Below, one piece after another: positions 26,713-36,385 of a DNA stretch of 64,000 nt. Made by a program: the position numbers and the translations under genes. Where the stretch lies: assembly GCF_014873495.1 (NCBI RefSeq), contig NZ_JADBGF010000001.1, positions 3,658,001-3,722,000 on the forward strand, written 5' to 3'. The notes beneath the pieces were generated by a model, which saw nothing but the letters and a program-made list of their open reading frames with translations, ran no database searches and was not told the origin of the DNA. The first letter of the stretch is position 1; every line of letters begins with the position of its first letter. The DNA is from Streptomyces stelliscabiei. GTDB lineage: Bacteria; Actinomycetota; Actinomycetes; Streptomycetales; Streptomycetaceae.

Positions 26713-29700
26713 ATGAGCGAGAACAGTGGTACGCGGTTGTCCGAAAACGGTCGGAAGGACAGCCAAACGGACGGTCTGATCCGGGCGTCCGATCTCCGCG
26801 CGCTGGCGGCGGCCATGACCGCGGCCCGCGACGGCAGCTTCACGAAGGTCCCGGAGACGGGTCCCGCGCCGGTCGCGGAACTGTGCGCCCTCTTCAACCA
26901 GATCATCGACCGCAGCACCCACTTCGGCTCCGAAGTACAGCGTGTACGGCGCGAGTTGGTCCGGCACGGCCGCCTCGACGAGCGGCTCTCCGCCAGTCCG
27001 GGCCAGGGCGCTTGGGCGACCCGCGTCGACGACGTGAACCAGACACTCGACGCCCTGGTCGCCCCCGCCGCGAACGCCACACGCGTGCTGGACGCGGTGG
27101 CCGGCGGCGATCTGACCCAGCGTGTCGACCTGCACGACGGAACCCGCCAACTGCGCGGCGACCTGCGGCGGTTGGGCAGCGCCGTGAACAAGATGGTCGA
27201 CCAGCTGTCGCTGTTCACCGGCGAGGTGACGAGGGTCGCCCGCGAGGTCGGCACGGAGGGACGCCTCGGCGGCCGGGCCAAGGTCCGTGGCCTGTCCGGG
27301 AGTTGGCGGGACGTGACGGAGGCGGTCAACACCATGGCCGCCCGGCTGACCGCGCAGGTGCGGGACATCGCCCTGGTCACCACCTCGGTGGCGCGCGGCG
27401 ACCTCACCCGGACGGTGACCGTCGAGGCGACCGGCGAGCTGCTGGAGCTGAAGCTCACCGTGAACACGATGGTGGACCAGCTCTCCGCCTTCGCCGACGA
27501 GGTGACCCGGGTGGCCCGGGAGGTCGGCACCGAGGGCCGGCTCGGCGGGCGCGCGCAGGTGCGGGGCGTCTCCGGCGTCTGGAAGGACCTCACCGACAAC
27601 GTCAACTTCATGGCGTCGAACCTGACCTCGCAGGTCCGCAACATCGCCCAGGTCACCACCGCCGTCGCCAACGGCGACCTGAGCCAGAAGATCACGGTCG
27701 ACGCGCAGGGCGAGATCCTGGAGCTGAAGTCGACGATCAACACGATGGTCGACCAGCTCTCCGCCTTCGCCGACGAGGTCACCCGCGTCGCCCGCGAGGT
27801 CGGCACCGAAGGAAACCTCGGCGGCCGCGCGCAGGTCCGGGGCGTCTCCGGCGTCTGGAAGGACCTCACCGACAACGTCAACTTCATGGCGGACAACCTG
27901 ACCTCCCAGGTCAGGAACATCGCCCTCGTCTCCACGGCCGTCGCCCAGGGGGATCTCGGCAAGAAGATCACGGTCGAGGCGAAGGGCGAGATCCTGGAGC
28001 TGAAGTCGACGATCAACACGATGGTCGACCAGCTCTCCGCCTTCGCCGACGAGGTCACCCGCGTCGCCCGCGAGGTCGGCACCGAGGGCAACCTCGGCGG
28101 TCAGGCGCAGGTCCGGGGCGTGTCGGGCGTCTGGAAGGACCTGACCGACAACGTCAACTTCATGGCTCTGAACCTGACCTCGCAGGTCCGCAACATCGCG
28201 CAGGTGACGACCGCCGTGGCCAACGGCGACCTCTCCAAGAAGATCACCGTCGACGCCCGCGGCGAGATCCTGGAACTGAAGGACACCGTCAACACGATGG
28301 TGGAGCAGCTGCGGGCCTTCGCCGACGAGGTGACGAGGGTCGCCCGCGAGGTCGGCACCGACGGCGCGCTCGGCGGCCGGGCCCAGGTGCAGGGCGTGTC
28401 GGGTGTCTGGCGGGACCTGACCGACAACGTCAACTACATGGCGGACAACCTGACTTCGCAGGTCAGGAACATCGCCCAGGTGACCACGGCGGTGGCCAAC
28501 GGCGACCTCTCCAAGAAGATCGACGTGGACGCGCGCGGCGAGATCCTGGAGCTGAAGACCGCCATCAACACGATGGTGGACACCCTGTCCTCCTTCTCCT
28601 CCGAGGTCACCCGCGTGGCCCGCGAGGTCGGCTCCGAGGGCCGACTCGGCGGCCAGGCCCGGGTCGAGGGCGTCTACGGCACCTGGAAGCGCCTGACGAC
28701 GAACGTGAACGAGCTCGCCTCGAACCTGACCACCCAGGTCCGCGCGATCGCCGAGGTCGCCTCCGCCGTGGCCCAGGGCGACATGTCCCGCTCGATCACG
28801 GTGGAGACACAGGGCGAGGTCGCCGAGCTGAAGGACAACATCAACCTGATGGTGGCCAACCTCCGCGAGACCACCCGCGCGAAGGACTGGCTGGAGTCCA
28901 ACCTCGCCCGTCTCGCCGCCCTGATGCAGGGCCACCGCGACCTGATGGAGGTCGCCGACCTGATCCTGCGCGAGCTGACCCCGCTGGTGAACGCCCAGTA
29001 CGGCGCCTTCTACCTGGCCGACCCCGACGAGGACGGCGCGGCCCCGCTCCCGGTGGCGCCCACCAAGGGCCTCGCCTTCATCGCGGGCTACGGCGCGGCG
29101 CAGGGCGCGACCGTCGAGACCGGCGGCCTCCCCGTGCACGGTCTCGTGGCGCAGGCGGCCCGCGAGAAGAAGCGGATCCTGGTGGAGGAGGCCCCGCCGG
29201 GCTACATCAAGATCAACAGCGGTCTCGGGGAGGCCTCCCCGTCCAGCGTCGTGATCATCCCGATCCTCTTCGAGGACAAACTCCTCGGCGTGATCGAGCT
29301 GGCGTCCTTCTCCCGCTTCTCCGACGTCCACCTGGCGTTCTTCGACCAGTTCGTCAACACCATCGGCGTCGCCATCAACACCATTATCGCCAACTCCCGC
29401 ACCGAGTCCCTCCTCGGCGAGTCCCAGCGCCTCGCCATGCAGCTCCAGGAACGCTCCGACGAACTCCAGAAACAGCAGGCGGAGCTGCGTCGCTCGAACG
29501 CCGCACTGGAGGAGAAGGCCGCCCTGTTGGCCACCTCCTCGCAGTACAAGTCGGAGTTCCTGGCGAACATGTCCCACGAACTGCGCACCCCGCTGAACTC
29601 GCTGCTGATCCTGGCCCGGCTGCTCTCCGACAACCCCGACGGCCATCTCACCGACCAGGAGGTGCAGTTCGCGACCACGATCCACCGCTCGGGCTCCGAC

Positions 29701-30912
29701 CTCCTCCAGCTGATCAACGACATCCTCGACCTCTCGAAGATCGAGGCCGGCCGGATGGACGTACGCCCCAAACGCCTGCCGCTCATCAAGCTCCTGGACT
29801 ACGTCCACGCCACGTTCCGCCCGCTCACCCTCGACCGGGGCCTGGCCTTCGAGGTCGCGGTCGGCGAGAACGTGCCGCGCGAGATGTACTCGGACGAGCA
29901 GCGCCTCCAGCAGATCCTGCGCAACCTCCTGTCCAACGCCATCAAGTTCACCGCGTCGGGGCGCGTCGAGCTGGCCGTCAACCGCGTCAAGGACCCCGAC
30001 CACCGGTTCACCCGCGAGGACCACGACGAGGTCATCGCCTTCGCGGTCTCCGACACCGGAATCGGTATCGCGCCCGAGAAGCTCCCGGTGATCTTCGAGG
30101 CGTTCCAGCAGGCCGACGGCACCACCAACCGCAAGTACGGCGGCACCGGTCTCGGCCTGTCCATCAGCCGGGAGATCGCCGGTCTGCTGGGCGGCCGCAT
30201 CATCGCCGAGAGTGTCCCCGGCAAGGGCTCCACCTTCACCCTGTACGTGCCCGTCTTCAGCCCAGGCCACGGGCTGCCGGGACCCGCCGCGGCCGAGGAG
30301 CCCGGCACCCTCGTACCCGAGCAGCTGACGACCGAGCCGTACCCGGCCGCGCACGACAGCGACGACACCTGGCCCGCGCCCACCAAACTGGAGGCGTGGA
30401 AGGCGGGACGCGCCGGCCAGGTGCTGCCCGGCCGCCGGGTGCTGATCGTCGACGACGACATCCGCAACGTCTTCGCGCTCACCCACGTCCTGGGCCGTGT
30501 CGGCATGCCCGTCCTGTACGCGGAGAACGGCCGCGAGGGCATCGAGACCCTGGAGCGCAACCCGGACGTCGAACTCGTCCTGATGGACATCATGATGCCG
30601 GAGATGGACGGCTACGAGACGATCTCCGCCATCCGCCGCACCCCACGCTGGGCGGGCCTGCCCATCGTCGCCCTCACCGCCAAGGCGATGCCCGGCGACC
30701 GCGACAAGTCCATCGCCCGCGGCGCCAACGACTACGTACCGAAGCCCGTGGACGTCGACCAACTGCTCACGGTCGTCTGCGCGGTCCTGGACCCGGAGAG
30801 CCCGGCGAACGCGCAAGGCACGCAGAGCCCACAGGGCACGCAGGGCACGCGGAACCCGGCGGACACGGCACCCGAGAAACGCACCGACGAGAACGAGGCA
30901 CCCTCGCCATGA
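26713..30912 (+). CDS. Poly-HAMP hybrid histidine kinase (OsaA-like)
   Basis: A 1399-residue soluble-looking kinase with no clear membrane segment. Order: N-terminal helical part, six tandem about 92-residue HAMP repeats (each with EVTRVAREVG and VRNIAxVTTAVAxGDL), a GAF domain (YGAFYLADPDEDG), a coiled coil, HisKA with H955 in MSHELRTPLN, HATPase (LLSNAIKF, DTGIGIAP, GGTGLGLSIS) and a receiver with D1292 in LMDIMMPEMDG. It autophosphorylates and passes phosphate to its own receiver and probably to the next gene, which overlaps by 4 bases. The context resembles the OsaAB osmoadaptation pair; whether it is OsaA itself or a paralogue cannot be settled here. Confidence 0.9.
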   Translation: MSENSGTRLSENGRKDSQTDGLIRASDLRALAAAMTAARDGSFTKVPETGPAPVAELCALFNQIIDRSTHFGSEVQRVRRELVRHGRLDERLSASPGQGAWATRVDDVNQTLDALVAPAANATRVLDAVAGGDLTQRVDLHDGTRQLRGDLRRLGSAVNKMVDQLSLFTGEVTRVAREVGTEGRLGGRAKVRGLSGSWRDVTEAVNTMAARLTAQVRDIALVTTSVARGDLTRTVTVEATGELLELKLTVNTMVDQLSAFADEVTRVAREVGTEGRLGGRAQVRGVSGVWKDLTDNVNFMASNLTSQVRNIAQVTTAVANGDLSQKITVDAQGEILELKSTINTMVDQLSAFADEVTRVAREVGTEGNLGGRAQVRGVSGVWKDLTDNVNFMADNLTSQVRNIALVSTAVAQGDLGKKITVEAKGEILELKSTINTMVDQLSAFADEVTRVAREVGTEGNLGGQAQVRGVSGVWKDLTDNVNFMALNLTSQVRNIAQVTTAVANGDLSKKITVDARGEILELKDTVNTMVEQLRAFADEVTRVAREVGTDGALGGRAQVQGVSGVWRDLTDNVNYMADNLTSQVRNIAQVTTAVANGDLSKKIDVDARGEILELKTAINTMVDTLSSFSSEVTRVAREVGSEGRLGGQARVEGVYGTWKRLTTNVNELASNLTTQVRAIAEVASAVAQGDMSRSITVETQGEVAELKDNINLMVANLRETTRAKDWLESNLARLAALMQGHRDLMEVADLILRELTPLVNAQYGAFYLADPDEDGAAPLPVAPTKGLAFIAGYGAAQGATVETGGLPVHGLVAQAAREKKRILVEEAPPGYIKINSGLGEASPSSVVIIPILFEDKLLGVIELASFSRFSDVHLAFFDQFVNTIGVAINTIIANSRTESLLGESQRLAMQLQERSDELQKQQAELRRSNAALEEKAALLATSSQYKSEFLANMSHELRTPLNSLLILARLLSDNPDGHLTDQEVQFATTIHRSGSDLLQLINDILDLSKIEAGRMDVRPKRLPLIKLLDYVHATFRPLTLDRGLAFEVAVGENVPREMYSDEQRLQQILRNLLSNAIKFTASGRVELAVNRVKDPDHRFTREDHDEVIAFAVSDTGIGIAPEKLPVIFEAFQQADGTTNRKYGGTGLGLSISREIAGLLGGRIIAESVPGKGSTFTLYVPVFSPGHGLPGPAAAEEPGTLVPEQLTTEPYPAAHDSDDTWPAPTKLEAWKAGRAGQVLPGRRVLIVDDDIRNVFALTHVLGRVGMPVLYAENGREGIETLERNPDVELVLMDIMMPEMDGYETISAIRRTPRWAGLPIVALTAKAMPGDRDKSIARGANDYVPKPVDVDQLLTVVCAVLDPESPANAQGTQSPQGTQGTRNPADTAPEKRTDENEAPSP
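27222..28877 (+). repeat. Six 276-bp in-frame tandem repeats (HAMP modules)
   Basis: The kinase HAMP array repeats with a 276-base (92-codon) period. Some adjacent copies are nearly identical as DNA: about 100 bases at 27709-27809 recur exactly at 27985-28085. This is closer than protein constraint requires and suggests recent unequal crossover or gene conversion. Confidence 0.8.
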
Positions 30913-31490
30913 CCACTCGGGACCGGACCGACGGACGCGCGGGCATCCTCCTCGTCGACGACATGGAGGACAACCTGGTCGCCCTGGAGGCCGTCCTGGC
31001 ATCTCTCGACGAGCCGCTGGTACGCGCCCGTTCGGGCGAGGAGGCCATGAAGGCCCTCCTGAGACAGCGCTTCGCCGTCGTCCTCCTCGACATCCGGATG
31101 CCCGGCATGGACGGCTTCGAGACCGCCGCCCACATCAAGCGCCTCGACCAGACCAAGGACGTCCCGATCATCTTCCTCACCGGCACGGACGCCGACGCCG
31201 GTTACGCCTTCCGCGGCTACGCCACCGGCGCGGCGGACTACGTCACCAAGCCCTTCGACCCCTGGGTGTTACGGGCGAAGGTGAGCGTCTTCCTGGAACT
31301 GCACCGCAAGACCCGGCAGTTGGAGAGCCTGATGACGAGACGGCGCGAACACACGGAACAGGTCGACGCGCGCCTCGCGGCCCTGGACAAGCAACTGGCC
31401 CAGTCCGCCCCGGACCTGACGGAGGTCCGAATACAGATCCAGGACCTCCGTCAGCTGGTGGCAGGAGAGGCGGGAGAGCACAGCCCGTGA
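30909..31490 (+). CDS. Response regulator with coiled-coil C-terminus, no DNA-binding domain (OsaB-like)
   Basis: A 193-residue protein. The receiver domain (about 11-130) has the acidic pair in LLVDDMEDN, phosphoacceptor D61 in VVLLDIRMPGMDG, Thr in IIFLTGTDAD and Lys in DYVTKPFDPW. After it comes a charged helix (about 140-193: HRKTRQLESLMTRRREHTEQ and onward) likely to form a coiled coil. There is no output DNA-binding domain, so it probably acts by protein contact, as OsaB does. The start overlaps the kinase stop (ATGA), so the two are translationally coupled. Confidence 0.9.
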   Translation: MTTRDRTDGRAGILLVDDMEDNLVALEAVLASLDEPLVRARSGEEAMKALLRQRFAVVLLDIRMPGMDGFETAAHIKRLDQTKDVPIIFLTGTDADAGYAFRGYATGAADYVTKPFDPWVLRAKVSVFLELHRKTRQLESLMTRRREHTEQVDARLAALDKQLAQSAPDLTEVRIQIQDLRQLVAGEAGEHSP

Positions 31491-31587
31491 CCCGGGGGAC
31501 GCGCGAGACGCGGGGACGCGGGGGCCGCACGACCGGCCCTCCCGGACCATGCCTCGTCATCGGTCCCCCGCTCCCGTGCGGCGGGCG

Positions 31588-33465
31588 CTACGCCTCCCGT
31601 GCGCCCGTGTACATCTCGTCGATGAGGTGCTGGTACTCCTTCTCCACCACCGGCCGCTTCAGCTTCAGGCTCGGTGTCAGCTCACCGTGCTCGACATCGA
31701 GATCCCGCGGCAGCAGCCGGAACTTCTTGATCGTCTGCCACCGCTGCAGCCCCTCGTTCAGCTGGGCGACATGCCCCTCGATCATCTCCACCGTCGCCGG
31801 CGCCGAGATGATCTCCTCGTAGGACTTGCCCGCCAGCCCGTTCTCCACGGCCCAGCCCTGGAGGGACAGCTCGTCGAGGGCGATGAGCGCGGTGCAGAAG
31901 TTGCGGTCGGCGCCGATCACCATGACGTTGGACGTGAACGGGCAGAGCGCCTTGAACTGCCCCTCGATCTCGGTCGGCGCGATGTACTTGCCGCCGGACG
32001 TCTTGAACAGGTCCTTCTTGCGGTCGGTGATCCGCAGGTACCCGTCGGGCGACAACTCCCCGATGTCACCGGTGTGGAACCACCCGTCGGCCTCCAGGAC
32101 CTCCTCGGTCTTCTCCGGCAGCCCGTGGTAGCCCTCCATGATGCCGGGGCCACGCAGCAGGATCTCGCCGTCGTCCGCGATACGCACCTCCGTACCGGGC
32201 AGCGGCTTGCCCACCGTGCCCGTACGGAAGGCCTCGCCCGGGTTGAGGAAGGACGCGGCGGAGGACTCGGTGAGGCCGTAGCCCTCCAGGATCGGGATGC
32301 CCGCGCCGGCGAAGAAGAAGCCGATCTCGGGCGCCAGCGCGACCGAACCCGAGACACAGGCGCGCAGCCGGCCGCCGAACGCCTCACGCAGCTTCTTGTA
32401 GACCAGCGCGTCGGCGACCTTGTGCTTGGCCTCCAGCCCGAACGGGACGGACGCGGTGCCCGTGCGCCGGAAGTTGTCCTGGCTGACCTTGGCGTACTCG
32501 CGGGCGACCCCGGCCGCCCACTGGAAGATCTTGTACTTGGCCGGGCCGCCCGCGCGCGCCTTGCCGACGACGCCGTTGTAGACCTTCTCGAAGATGCGCG
32601 GCACGGCCGCCATGTACGTCGGCTGCACGACCGGCAGATTCTCGATGATCTTGTCGACCCGGCCGTCGACGGCGGTGATGTGCCCGACCTCGATGTGTCC
32701 GGCCAGGAGCACCTTGCCCATGACGTGCGCGAGCGGCAGCCACAGGTACTGCACGTCCGCCGGTTCGAGCAGACCGGTCGCGCCGATGGCCTTCGCCATG
32801 TACGCCCAGTTGTCGTGCGGCAGCCGGACCCCCTTGGGGCGGCCCGTGGTGCCCGAGGTGTAGATGAGGGTGGCGAGCTGGTCCTTGGTGATCGCCCCGA
32901 CCTTCTCCTTGATCAGGTCGGGGTTCTTCTCCAGGTACGCGGCGCCGCGCTTCTCCAGGTCGGCCAGGGAGAGCACCCAGTCCTCGGAGAGGTCCGCGCC
33001 CTCGGGGTCGATGACGACGACATGGGCCAGCTCGGGCAGCTCGGCCTTCTTCTCGCGGGCCTTGTCGAGCTGCGCCGCGTTCTCGGCGATCAGGACCCGG
33101 CTGCCGGAGTCGGACAGGATGTACGCGGATTCCTCGGCGTTCGTCTGCGGGTAGACCGTGGTGTTGGCCGCGCCCGCGCACATGATGCCGAGGTCGCACA
33201 GGATCCACTCGATCCTGGTGGCCGAGGACAGGGCGATGCGCTGCTCCGGTTGTACGCCCAGCTCGACGAGGCCGGCCGCGATGGCGTTGACCCGTTCGGC
33301 CGCCTGGGCCCAGTTCAGCGACTTCCAGTCCGACGGGCCCTGGCCCGAGGCCGGCGCCACGGGGTAGCGGAAGGCCTCGGCCTCCGGTGTGGCCGCCACG
33401 CGCTCCAGGAAGAGGGCCGCCATGGACGGCGGGCGGTTCTCGATCAGGGTCTGTGTGTCGCTCAC
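31588..33465 (-). CDS. Long-chain fatty-acid--CoA ligase
   Basis: A 625-residue AMP-forming acyl-CoA synthetase. The P-loop-like A3 motif is TLIYTSGTTGRPKGV, with ILEGYGLTESSAA (A5) and GWFHTGDIGELSPDGYLRITDRKKDL (A7/A8), and Lys near the C-terminus within TPSLKLKRPVV. It activates fatty acids with ATP and CoA, probably at the membrane. The GTG start at 33465 has a perfect GGAGG ribosome site. It stands alone downstream of a palindrome that may bind a lipid-responsive repressor. Confidence 0.93.
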   Translation of the reverse strand: MSDTQTLIENRPPSMAALFLERVAATPEAEAFRYPVAPASGQGPSDWKSLNWAQAAERVNAIAAGLVELGVQPEQRIALSSATRIEWILCDLGIMCAGAANTTVYPQTNAEESAYILSDSGSRVLIAENAAQLDKAREKKAELPELAHVVVIDPEGADLSEDWVLSLADLEKRGAAYLEKNPDLIKEKVGAITKDQLATLIYTSGTTGRPKGVRLPHDNWAYMAKAIGATGLLEPADVQYLWLPLAHVMGKVLLAGHIEVGHITAVDGRVDKIIENLPVVQPTYMAAVPRIFEKVYNGVVGKARAGGPAKYKIFQWAAGVAREYAKVSQDNFRRTGTASVPFGLEAKHKVADALVYKKLREAFGGRLRACVSGSVALAPEIGFFFAGAGIPILEGYGLTESSAASFLNPGEAFRTGTVGKPLPGTEVRIADDGEILLRGPGIMEGYHGLPEKTEEVLEADGWFHTGDIGELSPDGYLRITDRKKDLFKTSGGKYIAPTEIEGQFKALCPFTSNVMVIGADRNFCTALIALDELSLQGWAVENGLAGKSYEEIISAPATVEMIEGHVAQLNEGLQRWQTIKKFRLLPRDLDVEHGELTPSLKLKRPVVEKEYQHLIDEMYTGAREA

Positions 33466-33552
33466 GACATCCTCCGGGGCACGCGACAGCGCGGCTGGCT
33501 CATGGACTGTGTGCTCAGGACTGCGCGGCTGGCTCAAAGCGGCTGTTGTTTA

Positions 33553-33562
33553 ACTCGCGAGT
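33553..33562. promoter_or_regulatory. Palindrome upstream of the acyl-CoA ligase gene
   Basis: ACTCGCGAGT is a perfect 10-base palindrome in an A+T-richer stretch about 90 bases upstream of the acyl-CoA ligase start. It could be a TetR-type operator, but no regulator is adjacent. The rest of 33466-33779 holds only this and the lepA terminator. Confidence 0.35.
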
Positions 33563-33679
33563 AACCATCGAGTGGTGATCAGGGTAGAGCGAGGTCGGCT
33601 GGTTCGTAAGGGGCGGCGGGCAGTCACTTTCCACCGAGAACGACCCTACGAACACGCACCGGCATCTCCCTGACGACCT

Positions 33680-33713
33680 GCGGGCCCGTCGCGCCGAAAC
33701 GCGACGGGCCCGC
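33680..33713 (-). terminator. Terminator downstream of lepA
   Basis: GCGGGCCCGTCGCG (33680-33693) pairs perfectly with CGCGACGGGCCCGC (33700-33713) around a 6-base CCGAAA loop, 67 bases past the lepA stop. A 14-bp G+C stem with a tight loop is a typical Streptomyces terminator even without a U-run. Confidence 0.75.
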
Positions 33714-33779
33714 ATCATGCCCGAGTTTCCGGGGGTAACAGCGGTCACCCCGCGGACCGGGGCCCCCGCCGCCCGGTGG

Positions 33780-35648
33780 CTACTTCTTGCCCTTGCCGCT
33801 GCCGGCGCTGTCGTCGCTGGACAGAACGGCGATGAAGGCCTCCTGCGGAACCTCCACAGAGCCCACCATCTTCATCCGCTTCTTGCCCTCCTTCTGCTTC
33901 TCCAGCAGCTTCCGCTTCCGGGAGATGTCACCGCCGTAGCACTTGGCGAGGACGTCCTTGCGGATGGCGCGGATGGTCTCGCGGGCGATGACCCGCGACC
34001 CGATCGCGGCCTGGATGGGCACCTCGAAGGCCTGCCGCGGGATCAGCTCGCGCAGCTTGGCCACGAGCCGCACACCGTAGGCGTAGGCGGCGTCCTTGTG
34101 GGTGACGGCCGAGAAGGCGTCCACCTTGTCGCCGTGCAGCAGGATGTCGACCTTGACCAGGCTGGAGCTCTGCTCACCGGTGGGCTCGTAGTCCAGGGAG
34201 GCATAGCCGCGCGTCTTCGACTTCAGCTGGTCGAAGAAGTCGAAGACGATCTCCGCGAGCGGGAGCGTGTAGCGGATCTCGACCCGGTCCTCGGAGAGGT
34301 AGTCCATGCCGAGCAGGGTGCCGCGCCGGGTCTGGCACAGCTCCATGATCGAGCCGATGAACTCGGAGGGCGCGAGGATCGTGGCGCGTACGACGGGCTC
34401 GTACACGGCGTCGATCTTCCCCTCGGGGAACTCGCTCGGGTTGGTGACCGTGTGCTCCGCGCCGTCCTCCATGACGACGCGGTAGACCACGTTCGGCGCG
34501 GTGGCGATCAGATCGAGCCCGAACTCGCGCTCCAGCCGCTCACGGATCACGTCCAGGTGCAGCAGACCGAGGAAGCCGACGCGGAAACCGAAGCCGAGCG
34601 CGGCGGAGGTCTCCGGCTCGTACACCAGCGCGGCATCGTTGAGCTGGAGCTTGTCGAGGGCGTCGCGCAGCTCGGGGTAGTCGGAGCCGTCCAGCGGATA
34701 CAGACCCGAGAAGACCATCGGCTTCGGGTCCTTGTAACCGCCGAGCGCCTCGGTGGCACCCTTGTGCAGGGTGGTGATCGTGTCACCGACCTTGGACTGA
34801 CGGACGTCCTTCACACCGGTGATCAGATAGCCGACCTCACCGACCCCGAGGCCGTCGGCCGCCTTCATCTCTGGGGCCGAGACGCCGATCTCCAGCAGCT
34901 CGTGGGTCGCGCCGGTGGACATCATGCGGATCCGCTCACGCTTGTTGAGCTGCCCGTCGATGACACGCACGTACGTCACGACACCGCGGTAGGAGTCGTA
35001 CACCGAGTCGAAGATCATGGCCCGCGCGGGCGCGTCCTGGACGCCGACCGGGGCCGGGACCTCGGCGACGACCCGGTCCAGCAGCGCCTCGACGCCCAGA
35101 CCGGTCTTGGCGGAGACCTTGAGCACGTCCGCCGGGTCACAGCCGATGAGGTTGGCGAGCTCCTCGCTGAACTTCTCCGGCTGGGCGGCCGGCAGGTCGA
35201 TCTTGTTCAGCACGGGGATGATCTTGAGGTCGTTCTCCATCGCCAGGTAGAGGTTGGCGAGGGTCTGGGCCTCGATGCCCTGAGCCGCGTCGACGAGGAG
35301 GACCGTCCCCTCGCAGGCCGCCAGCGACCGCGAGACCTCGTACGTGAAGTCGACGTGCCCAGGGGTGTCGATCATGTTGAGGATGTGCGTGGTGCCCGGA
35401 TCATCGGTCGGCGCCCAGGGCAGACGCACCGCCTGGGACTTGATCGTGATGCCACGCTCACGCTCGATGTCCATGCGGTCGAGGTACTGAGCACGCATCT
35501 GCCGCTGCTCGACCACACCGGTCAGCTGGAGCATCCGGTCGGCGAGCGTGGACTTGCCGTGGTCGATGTGCGCGATGATGCAGAAGTTGCGGATCAGAGC
35601 CGGGTCGGTACGGCTCGGCTCGGGCACATGGCTAGGGATCGCGGGCAC
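33780..35648 (-). CDS. lepA: Elongation factor 4 (LepA)
   Basis: A 622-residue translational GTPase. GTP motifs are AHIDHGKSTLADR (G1), the RERGITIKSQ switch I region, DTPGHVDF (G3) and VLNKIDLPAA (G4), and the LepA-specific C-terminal domain (GGDISRKRKLLEKQKEGKKR) is present. It back-translocates ribosomes and aids initiation. The GTG start at 35648 (VPAIPSHVPEP) matches Streptomyces LepA and has AGGA 7 bases upstream; the longer open frame is leader DNA. It is divergent from rpsT. Confidence 0.96.
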   Translation of the reverse strand: MPAIPSHVPEPSRTDPALIRNFCIIAHIDHGKSTLADRMLQLTGVVEQRQMRAQYLDRMDIERERGITIKSQAVRLPWAPTDDPGTTHILNMIDTPGHVDFTYEVSRSLAACEGTVLLVDAAQGIEAQTLANLYLAMENDLKIIPVLNKIDLPAAQPEKFSEELANLIGCDPADVLKVSAKTGLGVEALLDRVVAEVPAPVGVQDAPARAMIFDSVYDSYRGVVTYVRVIDGQLNKRERIRMMSTGATHELLEIGVSAPEMKAADGLGVGEVGYLITGVKDVRQSKVGDTITTLHKGATEALGGYKDPKPMVFSGLYPLDGSDYPELRDALDKLQLNDAALVYEPETSAALGFGFRVGFLGLLHLDVIRERLEREFGLDLIATAPNVVYRVVMEDGAEHTVTNPSEFPEGKIDAVYEPVVRATILAPSEFIGSIMELCQTRRGTLLGMDYLSEDRVEIRYTLPLAEIVFDFFDQLKSKTRGYASLDYEPTGEQSSSLVKVDILLHGDKVDAFSAVTHKDAAYAYGVRLVAKLRELIPRQAFEVPIQAAIGSRVIARETIRAIRKDVLAKCYGGDISRKRKLLEKQKEGKKRMKMVGSVEVPQEAFIAVLSSDDSAGSGKGKK

Positions 35649-35757
35649 GCAGGGTCCTGATTCTTGAGGTGTCCGCAGCCGTCTGCGGTCTCGGGTCGGA
35701 TCTAGCGGGTCTTGTACGTAGGCACCATGGTCCCACGGGCGGAGAACTGCGACCGGT

Positions 35758-35787
35758 TTGGGCCGACCCGTGGGCGGCTGGTAGCGT
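35758..35787 (+). promoter_or_regulatory. Probable rpsT promoter
   Basis: TTGGGC (35758-35763), 18 bases, TAGCGT (35782-35787). This would give a leader of about 125 bases before the GTG start of rpsT. The match is moderate and the spacing acceptable for the main sigma factor. Confidence 0.45.
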
Positions 35788-35917
35788 GGGCGGCTGTGTC
35801 TCATGCCCTCTCAGCAGGAGACACGTCCCTAGGAAATCAAACGGTGTCCGAGGCGTGCGCGGCGTGTCCTGCACGACCTCCACGGTCTCGCACACCTGTA
35901 GCTGAAAAGGCTCATTC

Positions 35918-36184
35918 GTGGCGAACATCAAGTCCCAGATCAAGCGGAACAAGACCAACGAGAAGGCGCGCCTTCGCAACAAGGCCGTCAAGTCGTCGCT
36001 CAAGACCGCGATCCGCAAGGCTCGCGAGGCCGCTGCCGCGGGTGACGTCGAGAAGGCCACCGAGTACCAGCGCGCTGCCGCGCGCCAGCTCGACAAGGCC
36101 GTCTCGAAGGGCGTCATCCACAAGAACCAGGCCGCCAACAAGAAGTCGGCGCTTGCTTCCAAGGTCGTGGCCCTCAAGGGCTGA
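35918..36184 (+). CDS. rpsT: 30S ribosomal protein S20
   Basis: An 88-residue, strongly basic, all-helical protein beginning MANIKSQIKRNKTNEKARLR, a clear S20 sequence that binds 16S rRNA. It uses a GTG start with AAAGG about 7 bases upstream. It is single-gene, divergent from lepA, an arrangement common in actinobacteria. Confidence 0.97.
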   Translation: MANIKSQIKRNKTNEKARLRNKAVKSSLKTAIRKAREAAAAGDVEKATEYQRAAARQLDKAVSKGVIHKNQAANKKSALASKVVALKG

Positions 36185-36385
36185 GCTCCCCTTTGATCTG
36201 ACCGCCGGCTGGACCCAGAGCGGGCCCTCTCTCTCCGCTCCCACCCGGCACCCCGGACCCGTACGCGGCCTGCGTTCGCCACGCGGGTACAGGTCCACAA
36301 GCATTGACCGAGGCCCCGCCCCCATCCCTTCCCCAGGGACGGAGACGGGGCTTCCGTCATACCTGCCCGTCGACAGAGACGGCGG

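Noticed and set aside
26695..31002. A 1435-codon open frame antisense to the hybrid kinase
   Set aside because: It mirrors the repeated kinase sequence, has valine/glutamine-rich low-complexity translation and no domain. It is a by-product of high G+C and codon bias.
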